From Adineta vaga (Eukaryota > Rotifera): a stretch of DNA of 64,000 nucleotides. Each line of letters opens with the position of its first letter. Position 1 is the first letter of the stretch. Below the pieces are notes generated by a model. The model saw only the letters and a program-made list of their open reading frames with translations, did not search any database and was not told the DNA's origin. The position numbers and the translations under genes were made by a program. Location of the stretch: positions 1,736,001 to 1,800,000 of the forward strand of contig CP075492.1 of assembly GCA_021613535.1 (NCBI GenBank). Direction: 5' to 3'. This document shows, piece after piece, positions 43,877-56,044 of the stretch.

Positions 43877-44612
43877 TTATTTAGAATATCTGATTCTCTC
43901 TTTAACATTTAGTATAAATATCATTGCTACTTTTGTGAAAATATCTAATCCACACTGAAAATAAACTAATATACACAATAACAGCTTTAAAATGTAATAT
44001 CTGAAAGCAAGATTTCTACGAGAAAGAGCTGAGCGAGTCACTAGACGAGCGTTACTTGTTTCATTAACTATATGTATAATACGTTCAAGATATTTAGTTG
44101 TATCAAGATTTATATATTCTTCTGCTAAATTTAATACAGATATACAATAATTTTCAGGAGGTCGTGCACCGCCATTATATTCACAAAAAAGTTCATTAGA
44201 TGAACAATGACTACCTGAACAATTGAGTTCATCAAGACCATTTAAACAAGTTGAATATTGATTACATCGAGTATAAGGATTATTACATGGCCATAAATAA
44301 CAATCACTTTCATCTGTATCGATTTTGTTATAATAATCATATGGTAAATCTTCTTGACCATCACAAAAATATCCAAATAAAAATTTCTTATGTAATTCAT
44401 TACTTCTCTTTTGTAAATTCGAAAGAATTCTTCTTTCATCTCGAGTTGTTTCAAAACAATTTCTAAAAATATTTGGAAAAATATTTTCAAGTGAAAACCA
44501 CATTTTAATTATTGTATGAGTTATATTAATTTCATTACAACAATGAAGACCATTATGTATTCCAATATCTATTGAACAAGATAAATATTTTGGACATCGA
44601 GATGCATTAAAT
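43877..44612 (-). pseudogene. LDL-receptor class A domain protein, 3' fragment cut by a hAT element
   Basis: A minus-strand frame is open from 44612 down to 43877. It contains cysteine-rich segments typical of LDL-receptor class A repeats (FLFGYFCDGQEDLPYD, DTDESDCYLWPC, CNQYSTCLNGLDELNC, then SNELFCEY), with the acidic calcium-binding residues in place. A hydrophobic helix near the C-terminus (YYILKLLLCILVYFQC) may anchor it. Upstream of 44503 the frame stays open (CPKYLSC) until it meets GGGATGTGCGGCGTC, a transposon end, so the N-terminal part has been removed. Extracellular or membrane receptor in origin. Confidence 0.65.
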
Positions 44613-47600
44613 AGGGATGTGCGGCGTCAGTGACAATACTGAAAAAAACTGAAACTGTTACACTGATACTCTCGGTGCACTGATAATGCCAGTGACACTG
44701 ATTTCACTGACATCTTATAATTAATTTGTTTGCTACGTTGTATAGTAAACAATGGTTAGAATAACAAAAAAGCGTTCATAAGTCAGATGCCTTTGGTTTT
44801 CAAGAGATAAATCAAAGTTTTATTACAGAGACATAACAAAAAAAGCTATCATCGAAGAATTTTATAAAAAATAATTATCACATCTTCGGCAAAAAACATG
44901 GCTTAATGTAAATTGCGAGAAAGACAGTTGTGGACTAGACAAAGAAATCTGTCTTTCAACAATTGAAATTCACGAAAAGTAGATGTAGGAAGTAATAAAA
45001 CAAATAATAGAATAGATATAATCAAAGATATACAAAAAGATAAAAATAAAATAGGTTGATAAAATAGTTTTCAAGTGAATATCGTCCATATTGCATTTAA
45101 GAGCAGAAGAGAGAAGAAACAAGAACAAAACAGCTAAAAACATTTTGATTTCAAAAACTTATTTTGTCCTTTAAAAAAACACATAAAGAAAGATTATCAC
45201 CACTAAGAGCTGCACGTTCTTTCCTACCCAAAAATGAAGAAATACTAAAACAGCTCTCACTCGGCACAGAGGTGCCAGGTGTACTGAGCATTCTATTTGC
45301 GAGTATTTTCAAATTTGGAATTGATTCACCATATATTTTCCAAAATTTAATTGCAGATGCTGATTCACATTTATGATTTGGATTAAAATGACCAACATTT
45401 TTACGCTAATTGTGAAGTTCTTCAATGACCACCGCTTTTTTATGTCGATCAGATTGATTTCCTTCGTATAAAATTTCACCAATTGAATCATTAAACATAT
45501 CCATCGCACTTTTTGAATTCATAGTTGAATCTGGTTTATTTAGTGATTCACCTGTTGTTGTTGCTATTGCGGCAGTTAAACTAATTGGTGATGTTTCTGT
45601 TATCGATGTTGATGCATTTAATAATTCATCAGTTACAGTTCTTTTAATGTTGTGTTCTATTGATCGTTTTTCACTATCAATAAGTGTTGCATATCCTGCT
45701 GGATTAAAGTACGAGTGGAACTAAAAATTACAAATCATAATTTAAGATAAATCGTCGACGAAAATTAGAACAATGATGCGTATCAATAGTTATTTAATTT
45801 ATAATTACTCACTTTTAATAATTCCATTTGTTCATGATCATTTTCGAAATAATGAAGATATTGTTTGAGTAATAATTGTTTGAGTTTTTTCACAAATAAA
45901 TTTTCCTTTTTCGAATGATTTTGTAAAAAATTTCTTGTACGTATAAGTAAATTAAAAGTCAATCGAATTGATGGATATTCGCGACCAGACATCACTCCGG
46001 TGGCATGATAGAATGGTTTCAGAACATAGTGTAATGCCATTAACGTATTCCAATCATCACCACTTAATTCATAACTAGAAAGCTTTTCAATTTGTTTTGA
46101 TATGATTTTTAAATCATGTTTAAAATAGAATAAATTTTGAACAAGTTCTCGGAGAACTATGAAAGAATCAATCATAACATATGTGCTGTTCCATCGAGAT
46201 TTAATATCATTACATAAATTTCTTTTGATATTTTTCTTTTTTCGTTCTGTATCAAAGAATAATGTGATCACTGTTGAGCGTTTTACCATTGATACCAATG
46301 CACGACATTTTTTCAATACACCTATAATAAGTTCTTGTTCATAAACAATATCAAAACTTGCATCAACAGCATCATTTGTCCAATTTTCTTCAATTTTTTC
46401 ATTGCTATCATTGGATAATAAATCTTCTTCATCAGAATCATAATGTTCTTCTGCTTCATCATTATCTGAATCGTTAATAAAAGGATGTTGATTCACTTCA
46501 ACGAGTTCATCGGTATCAGAATCATTATCTGAATAAGCAATATCTTCGGTTCCATTTTGTTGATTATTCGACGTCGTAATTGAACTATCTAAGACAAAGA
46601 AAAGTATATGTTCACATTTATTGAAGCATAATCATCTACTTCTGTGAACTGCTCATCAAAGATTTACGTATTATATATTGATAAATAAGAATAAAAAATT
46701 GTACGACCGATTAGCTTTTTCAATTACTGTTTTAGTAAGAAGATCGGAAGATTCTTGAAAATAAGTCAACCTCAATATAAAATTTTTATTTTACTTTGAC
46801 TCAAATATGAGGATAAAAAAATGATTACTAGAATTTTGATAAAATATTTTTCTACTTTTATTACACCTATCATCCGTTCGTTTTATTCATGTGATGAAAG
46901 GTTAAATACAAAAGTTATGATTACTTTGTCAAAATGTTGGTGTATTATTTCCATTATCAATTTTTTTCACCTTCCAAAAACCAAATCCATTTGTAATACA
47001 AAGATGAAGTCGATGTGCGATACACCAGATATGATCCACATTTGAATGTAAATCAAGAATTGCACGTACTACATTTTTTCCACCATCACAGGTCACTCGA
47101 ATAACTTTATGTAATACATTAAGTTCTTTTAATTTCATTTCCAATACTCGACGAATATCGACAGCTTTATGATGAGTATTAAATGTTGAGAAGTTTAAAA
47201 CTGTTGATTTTAATTCAAAATCATTCGAAGGGAAGTAATGACCAGTAATTACTAAAAATGAACGCATATGTCTGTTGCTCCACAAATCCAAAGTTATCGA
47301 TATATCATTAATAGATGCTAATTCATCAAATAATTTATTGAAGTAAAATTTATGAAGATGCTTCAGACGACGAACTACTGTATATCGAGTGGGTGGTTCA
47401 TAACCTATACAAAAACAAGATAGAAAAATAGAAATACTGACAAAGTAACTAAATGTCATAATCGTTACTATTGCTTATTAATTAACACACAATTTCTTAT
47501 ACTGAATTTAATATTTATAGATTAATTATTTAAATATACTAACCTGGTATTATTTGTTGCAAAGCAAATTTCAATCCCATCTTCTGGAGATCGTTAAATG

Positions 47601-48150
47601 TTCTCCCATCACGTATTATGCATTTAATGAAAAGTTCATGGAAACGCTGCATTTTTTCATCACTAATTGAGGATGCAACACGTTTACGTTTATCACCAAG
47701 AAGTATTAATTCATGCAAATGATGCTTTGATATCAAATGTTTTCGTAGCGTAGATGTTGATCCATTGTTTGTTGAAATTTTTTTATCATCCGAACACAAT
47801 AAACATATTGAAAAATTAGAATTCGGACAACGTGTGGCATATTGCCACACCTTTGATGTTACAACGACACCATCTTTTGAAGTTTTTGATTTATTGTTAA
47901 TATGATTCATATTCCCATCATCATCAGTGGCAAATTCATCAGCTTGAGAACTATGATCTTTTTCGGATGTTATTGTAGTGGTATTGGATAAAAATGACGT
48001 TGTTCGATTCGAATGTTTTCCATTGCTGCTTGCTTCATTTTCGGATCGGTTTGTAATGGAGATATTACTAAGATTTTTCAAAATTGATTTGGAAGTCATG
48101 TTTGTTTGATGTTGCAGACGAAATGAATGATTTAATAAGCAAGGCAATGA
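44613..48150 (-). mobile_element. hAT-type element 2
   Basis: The left end TAGGGATGTGCGGCGTCAGTG with repeated CAGTG(A/T)CA motifs inside (44630-44710) has hAT form. The transposase is on the minus strand. The other terminus and an 8-bp target duplication were not found near 48150-48700, so the right boundary is approximate. Confidence 0.6.
45200..48147 (-). pseudogene. hAT transposase (BED finger, catalytic core, C-terminal dimerisation region)
   Basis: Three main blocks in order on the minus strand. 48147-47539: Ser-rich N-terminus and a BED finger (SKVWQYATRC, FSICLLCSDD, RKHLISKHH), ending MQRFHELFIKCI. 47459-46929: core with ISITLDLWSNRHMRSFLVIT, VIRVTCDGGKN and HIWCIAHRLHLCI, the hAT D and CxxH motifs. 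46496-45783: RWNSTYVMIDSF and GREYPSIRLTFNLLI. Beyond that the C-terminus (KFWKIYGESIPNLKILASK) is out of frame with stops. Introns may join the first blocks, but the C-terminal frameshift makes it non-functional. Confidence 0.75.
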
Positions 48151-48814
48151 AATAAAATTTTAATTGATATTGAAGATATTGAATATTTGCACACGAAATT
48201 TGTTGGTGTTGAACTATTTGTAAGTAGAAAAGCACATGTATTTATACTAAGACGATGTTTCGAGGGCATAAAGCAAAGAAATGAATATAAAGAAGATAAT
48301 AATATAATCGAACGCAATATCACTCGAAAGAATGCAGTGTGTATAAGATCAAGGCAAGAGATCAGGAGTGAAAGAGTAAAGAGAGGACGCCAAGAGAATA
48401 TATTTCTAGGGAAATGTATATATATATATATATATATATAAAGAAACAGAAACAAAAACAAAGTAATACTAAACAAGTGGTGAAGTATACAAAGTCCATC
48501 AGATAATCTTAATAAATAAAATTTTGCGAATTCTGTTATAAAGTTAAATATTTGGTCGATTCATTCGTGAAAGAAATATGAAAATTACATTTAACAGACT
48601 GCCCAGCTAATCTAGTCCCTCGACCAATAAAACTATTCGACATAGTCCATTAATTCGTATGAAAGATGTTACGATGTTCCGCTTAAGAACTACACTGAAA
48701 AAAAAACTCGATGAATGATAAACCTATAAAGCGTTTATCAAAATGCAACGTATAATATACCCTTTTTAACCGTTTCTCACAGTGTGCTATACCCTTTTAT
48801 CTACCTTTTAGATA
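48151..48814. other. Spacer, nothing recognised
   Basis: Contains a (TA)n run at 48419-48440. Frames at 48132-48476 on both strands are compositional. Confidence 0.4.
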
Positions 48815-48872
48815 TAGGGTGGGTGTGGGTGTAGGTCAAGCTATACTCTTAACCCACACCCACACCCACGGT
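48815..48872. repeat. Telomere-like dispersed element 13
   Basis: Left arm TAGGGTGGGTGTGGGTGTAG, core AAGCTATACTCTTAACCC (core A), right arm ACACCCACACCCACGG. It forms the 5' edge of the next gene fragment. Confidence 0.85.
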
Positions 48873-49179
48873 GCTGGAATATACATATATTACTCCATCG
48901 ATCAATTATGCTACTCATCCAAGATATGCGGAAGTGAAGCTAATTGAAGCATCTACTAGAAAAAAGTTCTTTAAATCTGGTAAATAGATGCAGTTTGTTC
49001 TCGAGTGGGTGGTTGACCCTCATGGCAAACCTGTCGTTGACTTCAACGATCCTACCGCTTCGATTGTCTGCACAGGAATCTTAACACGTATTAAGGATGA
49101 GCATCCCGGTCTTTTAGCTGAATCAGAATGGTGGTATAGATTACATCTATGTCGCCGCAAAAACATTGCTGCATGTTAG
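48873..49179 (+). pseudogene. Gene fragment with one stop, possibly ADP-ribosyltransferase-like
   Basis: One frame reads from the element to the TAG-terminated end: YITPSINYATHPRYAEVKL, a TAG at about 48985, then MQFVLEWVVDPHGKPVVDF and SEWWYRLHLC. The TPSxxYAxHPxYA phrase resembles a region seen in ART/PARP-like eukaryotic proteins, but I cannot assign it firmly. Its N-terminal part is missing at the telomere-like element. Confidence 0.4.
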
Positions 49180-49576
49180 CGATGCATTATAACACTCTGA
49201 TTGAACAGAAACAGCGTGGTTATATATGCAATGTTCTCTTCACTGATTAAATCGATAAACATACTCTCTTTCCTTTTGCATTTTTTCATCTCATAAAACT
49301 TTTCTCCTATTATATATCGGCCTTCATTGAATACAGAATTCCCGATTCTGTCTTTGTATTCTTTCGTCTATTAGTGATGAAATTACAATAAAGAGAACGT
49401 GGTTAGTAACCACTATTATATTCTGACAATCATAGCGTCTTTCTCTTTCATCGGTGTTGTCGCGATTCATGTTTTTTCTTTCCTTTTATCGCTTTCTGAT
49501 GCAATATTGTAATTGCGTCAGAATGAAGTAAGACACTCACTCCTCGTGATTCACATGATCATACATTAGAATCTTG
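49180..49576. other. Intergenic sequence, 5' flank of the RBR gene
   Basis: No gene; presumably holds the RBR promoter. Confidence 0.4.
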
Positions 49577-51295
49577 ATGACGAATCAAGAAAAACAAGCA
49601 GATGAAATCTTGGCATTACAATCAATATTCGATACTAAATTTCGTCTTCTTCATGACAATACTCAATATGAAATTTCCATCGATTTTGATCTAGTTCAAC
49701 CATTTCATCTTCGATACAATGACAAAACATCGATTATTCATCATTTACCATCATTCTCTCTCGTTATTCATTATCACAATGAATATCCAAGTGATTCTCC
49801 TCCTTCATTTCTTCTCTCATGTTTTTATTTTTCGAAATCATCTCTGCAACGTCTTTGTCAACAACTAGATGATTGTTCCTTCGTGAAAGATGAAGTTTGT
49901 GTTTTTGATTGGATCGAATTGATTCGACAGCAAATCACCAATGAACTAATCCTTGATACGACAAACAACGATGAACAAAACCATGAACCACGAGCCCTGA
50001 ATGGCTATTTAACAGAGAATACTGATGAAATCTATCAGTCTTTAATTAGTTATAACAATGAACAAGAAGACAAACAGTTTCAAAATCACCTCCAGACCTG
50101 TTTGATCTGTGCTAATATTATTTCAGGAACTGATTGTATTCGTCTTTATCCTTGTGGACACTTTTATTGTCAAACATGTCTAAATAATTATGTTCGAATG
50201 GCAATAAAAAATGGTCGATTTGGTGAAAGAATCGTTTGTCCGCAAACTGAATGTCAAAAAGCATTACTTCCAAATGAAATCAAACAAATTATTCGCGATG
50301 ATCAATTGTATGAAAGATATGAACGAATCACATTACAACATGCTTTAGAATCAATGAATGATATCATCTGGTGTCCAAGGTCAGTTGTCAAACAAGAAAA
50401 CATAAATAATAAATCTCTTTAGATGTCACTCAGCTGTTCTTACCGGCAATGATGATGATAGATTAGCGATTTGTGAACAATGTCGTTTTACATTTTGTAA
50501 GAAATGTAAAGAAGTATTTCATTCCGAAGACAAATGTCCACGAGATTATCTAATTAAACATATAAGATTACAAAAAGAAAAACAACTTGAAACAATTCGA
50601 AAGCAACAAAAAAAAGATCGAAAAAAATCTACCAAACAAGGACAAAGCTGAAGAAGAATTCGCTCGAATCGAAAAAGAACAGAAAGCTGCCGCTGAAAAA
50701 GAACTTGCTGGACAACATTATCGTGAAGTTACTATTGATTTATCGGAAGAAAATGCTTTATTAGAAGCAGTTTTAAATGCTGAACGAATGGAAGCAATTA
50801 ATAGTCAATTATGTCCAAATTGCCATGTTAGAATTGAAAAAAATGGTGGTTGTCTACATATGCGTTGTTCAAGATGCGGTCATGGTTTTTGTTGGACTAC
50901 GGCAGAGGGATATAACAGTCCTAAGATGATCTCATTGTTATATCATTCTTCTATGGATCAATCTGTCGAATCAATGAAAGAAGAAATAAATAAAAAAATA
51001 GATACAGGTTTGAAATCACTTATTTTTCAAAATCGAATTAAAAATTTTCTTTCTTTTAGCAAAAATATCTGCAGAAGACGAGACAGTTGTAATTAATAAT
51101 CGATCATTTCTCGGTTCTGCTATCGTCAAACGAGTGAAAGCATGTCCAGACATTGCATGTCAAAAGCTGAATGTTAAAATAGGCGATGATAATTTGATTG
51201 TATGTGAGGACTGTTTAGAACAATATTGTTTTCTATGCGGAGAAACAATTAATGGATTAAAACATTTTGAAAAGAAATGTAATCGTCATACATAA
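49577..51295 (+). CDS. RNF14-like RBR E3 ubiquitin ligase, three exons, one frameshift
   Basis: Exons 49577-50379, 50423-51007 and 51060-51295, with introns of 43 and 52 nt. The N-terminus is an RWD domain ([27 protein letters not shown]). RING1 is [20 protein letters not shown]...CQTCL. The IBR starts CHSAVLTG and includes [21 protein letters not shown]2 is [19 protein letters not shown] with the catalytic Cys in GGC. A C-terminal Cys-rich segment ([14 protein letters not shown]) follows. Exon lengths total 1624 nt, one more than a multiple of three, and the frame shifts in A-runs at about 50605-50630. So one extra A has either broken the gene or is an assembly error. RNF14 proteins transfer ubiquitin through a Cys thioester. 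Domain set otherwise complete. Confidence 0.8.
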
Positions 51296-51545
51296 TTTCA
51301 ATGATTAGTTGATGTCGCTTTTTTCATGACTAATATAAAAATCAAATATGAATTTTTCACTAAAAAAAAAAACACATTTCTTTCGTATCTGACCATCAGT
51401 CTATAAGTTCTTCGTAGCATCAAGGGATGCAACATCCAAAAAGCAGTTTAAGCAATGAAATATAGGAATACTTCTCATATTTTATTTAGAAAAAAAGATA
51501 GTGAACAAATGAAAATGAATGTTAGTTTTTCTACTGCGATGTATT
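51296..51545. other. Short spacer
   Basis: 3' ends of two convergent genes. Nothing else. Confidence 0.4.
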
Positions 51546-52066
51546 TCAAGACGAAGGATCATCATTGAGTTGATACTCCTTGAATCGTTTCTTACTCTCC
51601 GTGATGTATTCTCCATAATTGATCGGCTCATATTTCGGTGGATCATTTACGTTTGTCAACGAGACAATGGGTGTTGCAAATGAAGGCTCCAGAAAAAATG
51701 AAATAGAAAGACGTTCTTCTTTCAATAATTTCACTCGATGGTTGATCGCCTTCAAACAGTCATTAGTCCAGCGTTCTAAACATTTTCCTGTATTCACCAC
51801 CAACGCGTATGGTACGACAGGAACATCAGCCCACGTACCATTTGCGAGCTGAATTTGTAAACCACCGACTTCATGTTGATACAGAAGAGTAAGAAGACAT
51901 CCATCACAGTGCTCTTCGCATGAAAGAGGTGCATCGTCATTCGCACCTCTCGCCACATAGGAGTTGGATCATCTCGTTGGGGATAGAAATTGAGACGGAA
52001 AGTCGAAACAGTTACAGCACCACCCAATGCACGATCATCAAGGAATTGATCAAAATATGAAGCATC
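51546..52066 (-). pseudogene. 2-oxoglutarate/Fe(II) oxygenase (isopenicillin N synthase-like), 3' part
   Basis: The minus strand carries the C-terminal half of a DOXC-type dioxygenase. Present are STFRLNFYPQRDDPTP, then after a one-base frameshift near 51950 APLSCEEHCDGCLLTLL with the HxD iron ligands, YQHEVGGLQIQLANG, VNTGKCLERWTND, HRVKLLKEERLSISFFLEPS (second iron His and the Arg for 2-oxoglutarate), and a polar tail. Such enzymes hydroxylate or cyclise small molecules. The 5' half is absent: a pogo-type transposon starts at 52069 within the codon run QLDASYFDQ. Confidence 0.75.
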
Positions 52067-52439
52067 TAACGAGGGAACATACCGAGGCGGTTAAGCGTTT
52101 TAGACCCCATCTTTTAGCCATGAGTAGACCTCGATAAGGTATGAAAAACCCCAGAAGGGTTCGTGCCCTCGTGCCTTTATTCCCGAGAAATCGAATTTTC
52201 AAGATATATAGGAAATGCGAGAATAAAATGAAAAATTACTGTTTTTAAAGAATAATAGAGTATTCGGGTAAAAAAAGTCTTTTAATTTCGTATTCTGTTC
52301 GTGAAACCTGTTTTGAATTAAGAGTTGCATCGAACCTTATCGTCAATATTTCTACTCATTGTTTATCAACCTATAGAATACTGAAAATTCTTCATTTTAT
52401 CATTGATATCATTATAAATCACAAGTCTTTACAAAAATA

Positions 52440-54243
52440 TCAATGAAAATGATAGTTCAGAAAAAAATGATTTAAACATAGTGGCTTAGCATACCAGCTG
52501 CAGTAGATAAATGCAGCCATATCACATGGAGATATAGTGCATATCGTAGCGTCAAACGAAAAACACACTTCGCTTACAGTTTTAAATAACCCTGAATGAT
52601 TGTCTGTGTAACCACTGGCGTACCAAGCGTACTGAATCATCCGATGAAAAACTTCGGAAGAGAGTTGATTATGAGTGAGAGACATAAGACGAATGATATT
52701 ATTGCGTTCGCTAATATTGATGCTGAGTTCATCAAGCAGTACACGATCATATAGCCGACGAGGAATCACTTTCATTTGTCTGTTGGAAAAGACATCCAAT
52801 GGTTGGATTTGATCCGTGGTGTTTTTGGTATTTCAAGTCTTGTGCATCCAGGAATATGATCGTATAATCCTTTTCCGTATGTCTGTCCTTTCCAACAATC
52901 CGAGATAAGTAGAAATTTTTTACGTTTCTCAAGTGACGGAAGGAGTACACGATCGCGCCAATACTCAACCAAAGATGCTGTGAGCTTACCCGAACTGCTA
53001 CAGGTGATCACCACATTGGAGACCTTGAAAAGATGCGAACGGATATTCTCGCTCATGTGCCCTTTGGGTTCTTTCAAGCACAGATAGAATGGTGATAGAA
53101 GATGACCATCTAGTGTGATTGTTGGTTGTACTGTGTAGCTGTGAGTAGTGGCGTTTATAGAACGGACAGATCCAGTTGTAATCTTCTCTCCTTTGTAGCT
53201 CAATGTGCGAGTGGAGTGCAGTTCTAGTTGGATTCCACTTTGATCTGTATTAATAACCTCATTGGCTTCATATTTCGGCAAAAGCTTGCGAACATCAGCC
53301 ACGAACTGACCAGCAGAAATCCTGATCTTCTGTTTGATAGCGCTTCGTCACAATCTGTAAAGAAAACAGCTTCAGTAAATCTCGTAGCAAAATATTTTTA
53401 AGGGAATTGAAGACTCGCGAAAACTGTTAACTTTAAAACTCGTACAAGTGTCTTTTATTTATTTTGATTTATACTTTTGGAGTATGGAGACTTTTTTTAC
53501 AGATTCATAAATACTGATCCAAAATTTCTGACCTTGGTCACTTTGCGTCAGATGATATTGTGTTTGTATTTGAAGTTGTACAGCCAGTGGCTTGAAGCCA
53601 AGAAATTATATAAAGACTCATCCATAGCTTTTTCAATAGCCCACCGTCGAAGATCAATGTCGTGTACTGGCAAAGCATTTTCCCGAGCACGTTCGAACAT
53701 ATCAGATACATGATCATCAATTTTGTCGAGCTTCTGCTTCTTCGTCTCATGTTTTCCAAGATAGTGGCGTAATCTGGCGAGATAGTGTTGATGTGGAATC
53801 CGTCGAAAGTTATGTTTCACTGTTTCCCATCGTCGCTTTCGTTTTCCAGTTCTTGGATTGATCTCATCATAGAAATTAACTGCCTTCATCATGTAATCGA
53901 GTGAAAATTCTTTGCATAATTTTTCCTCATTCTCTTCTTCATCAGTCCAATCGGGACCGTACGTAACTTCGTCTTCATCGTCGATCAACTCATGATCGAG
54001 AGTTGTTTCTGTTTCGACGAAGTGTGAATCACTATTGGTAACTGATTCGAGTACAGCACACAGTAGCTTCCCTATTTCGCATTCGCGATTCGTGATAGTA
54101 TTGATGGTGGTAGAAGTGCGCGAAGCATCAGACAGCAATAAGTTCGATGCTTGATCCATGAAAACTTTTATGACATTTGCTGGATTAATCATTTTAAAAT
54201 AGTTACCAGAACAACTGATATAAACTGCTTGGTCGTGTTTCAC
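52440..54243 (-). pseudogene. Pogo/Tigger-type DDE transposase, frameshifted
   Basis: First block 54243-53548: N-terminal region with an acidic stretch and a CENP-B-like helix-turn-helix (RRIPHQHYLARLRHYL, then DIDLRRWAIEKAMDESL). Second block 53302-52772: DDE core with VINTDQSGIQLELHS, TLDGHLLSPFYLCLKEP, LLISDCWKGQ. Third block from 52799 in another frame: FSNRQMKVIPRRLYDRVL and LTHNQLSSEVFHRMIQYAWY. One base missing from an A-run near 52830 explains the last shift. The helix-turn-helix to core junction is also interrupted. A decayed copy. Confidence 0.75.
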
Positions 54244-54776
54244 TTGTTTATTATATAAAAGACCGAATGAAAAGAAAAACGATCACATAGCACAAATTAT
54301 CCACAAAAGAGAAAAGGAAGAGAATAAAATTAAGAGAACGTGGAAGAAAGAATATAATATAACATTCATCCCCAAAAACATGACGGCATGGGAGAGAAGA
54401 AAACGGGGAGTGATATAATGGGTAATGTATCGCCGGCACTTTTTCATCATGTATTATTTTATGGTTTATAATGATATCAATGATAAAATGAAGAATTTTC
54501 AGTATTCTATAGGTTGATAAACAATGAGTAGAAATATTGACGATAAGGTTCGATGCAACTCTTAATTCAAAACAGGTTTCACGAACAGAATACGAAATTA
54601 AAAGACTTTTTTTACCCGAATACTCTATTATTCTTTAAAAACAGTAATTTTTCATTTTATTCTCGCATTTCCTATATATCTTGAAAATTCGATTTCTCGG
54701 GAATAAAGGCACGAGAGCACGAACCCTTCTGGGATTTTTCATACCTCATCGAGGTCTACTCATGGCCAAAAGATGG

Positions 54777-54886
54777 GAGTGGTGTCACATATCCCCAGAT
54801 CGGGGATGCACCCCCATCTCCCGCGGGAGATGAGTCCGTATCCATCGACAGATGCAGTATCTAGTGCGGGATATGTGACACTGCTG
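54777..54886. mobile_element. 110-bp hAT-type MITE inside the pogo element's right inverted repeat
   Basis: Ends GAGTGGTGTCACATATCCCC and GGGATATGTGACACTGCTG pair closely. The 8-bp direct duplication AAAGATGG stands on both sides (54769-54776 and 54887-54894), the hAT target size. Inside are the perfect palindromes CCCCAGATCGGGG (odd centre) and ATCTCCCGCGGGAGAT. The uninterrupted left inverted repeat confirms the empty site. Confidence 0.85.
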
Positions 54887-54934
54887 AAAGATGGCGTCTA
54901 AAACACTTAACCACTTCGGTATGGTCCCTCGTTA

Positions 54935-55970
54935 GTTGAATAATATTAAAAATCGGTTAAGAGCTAATAAAAACAAGATGAAATCTACCTAGTGAAAAAT
55001 TTCTTTGAAGAAATCATGGTAATGTCTGATGATATGGGACACATAATCAGATGATTTCTTAGCGTACTAACTTTTTCCCAAAATAATTCGATGAAAATTG
55101 ATTTTTTTGTTTCTAAAATCATGTTTTAATAATCGTTTCTAGGCGATTTTAATCGATTATTCCATAAAAAACTATATGAAATTTAAAAAAATCGATTATA
55201 ACCACTTCTATGGATAGAAATTTCAATCAAATAAAATTTTACTTTGTAATTATTAATTAATTACAATCAATTAGTCAGAAAGAAATCAGTTGAAACCTTG
55301 AAAAATCAGTTAAAATCTAAGAAATTGATTATAATTTAGATAATTAATTAAAGTTTGAATTAAATTAAATCTGATTTCATGATTTTGAATTGATTAAAAT
55401 CTCAATTATATAAAATCAAGTTTTACAATTATCAGTCGATTTTAATTGATAAATTGGTCAAAAGTCAAGGATATTTCAAGAAGACAATTATAATTCCAGT
55501 AATCGATTAAAATCTCAATTCAATCAAATTCGATTTTATAATTAAGTATAGATTATAATCAATTAATCACCGAAGAAGTATATAAAATATTTTGATCATC
55601 GTCAACTGATTCATTTGAATAGTTTTTCCTCGGCGACATCAAGATTTGTAGTTACTTCTTATATCTATACCAACTAAGGAGATACCACACTTCTGGTTTT
55701 GCGATATCCATGTCAGAGGTGCCCAGAGGGCATATTTTTCGCTTTCCCTGCAGACACTTCTCATGCACACTGTTTAATTCTATTTCAAATCGATGATAGT
55801 CTATTCTACATTCTATATATCGCAAAAAATAAAATATAAATTAGTTGACATAGATTTAATTTCAGTCAAGTACAATTAGTAAGAAAAAAGACGTTCTTGA
55901 AATCCTTCAAAAACCCAACAAATTTATGAACTCCCATGTGAAAAAAATTATGAAAAATATGATTAAAATC
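54935..55970. other. A/T-rich spacer with degenerate AATCGATTA-type repeats
   Basis: From about 55080 to 55570 phrases such as ATCGATTATAATC and GATTAAAATCTCAATT recur at irregular spacing. No gene. Upstream exons of the 2OG oxygenase are not recognisable here. Confidence 0.5.
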
Positions 55971-56044
55971 GGGGTGTGGGTGTGGGTTAAGAGTATAGCT
56001 TGACCTACACCCATCCACACCCACACCCACACCCACCCTCAAGA
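55971..56044. repeat. Telomere-like dispersed element 14
   Basis: Left arm GGGGTGTGGGTGTGGG, core TTAAGAGTATAGCTTGACC (the core A sequence of element 13 in the other orientation), right arm CACACCCACACCCACACCC ending ACCCTCAAGAT. It cuts the 5' side of the envelope-like gene. Confidence 0.9.

Larger units (their letters stand above)
52069..54932 (-). mobile_element. Pogo-type DNA transposon with about 350-bp terminal inverted repeats
   Basis: Left end ACGAGGGAACATACCGAGG, right end CTTCGGTATGGTCCCTCGT. The inverted repeats run to about 52418 on the left and from about 54463 on the right, nearly identical except for a 110-bp insertion in the right copy. TA flanks both ends (52067-52068 and 54933-54934). 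The transposase is on the minus strand inside. The insertion splits the 2OG oxygenase gene. Confidence 0.85.
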
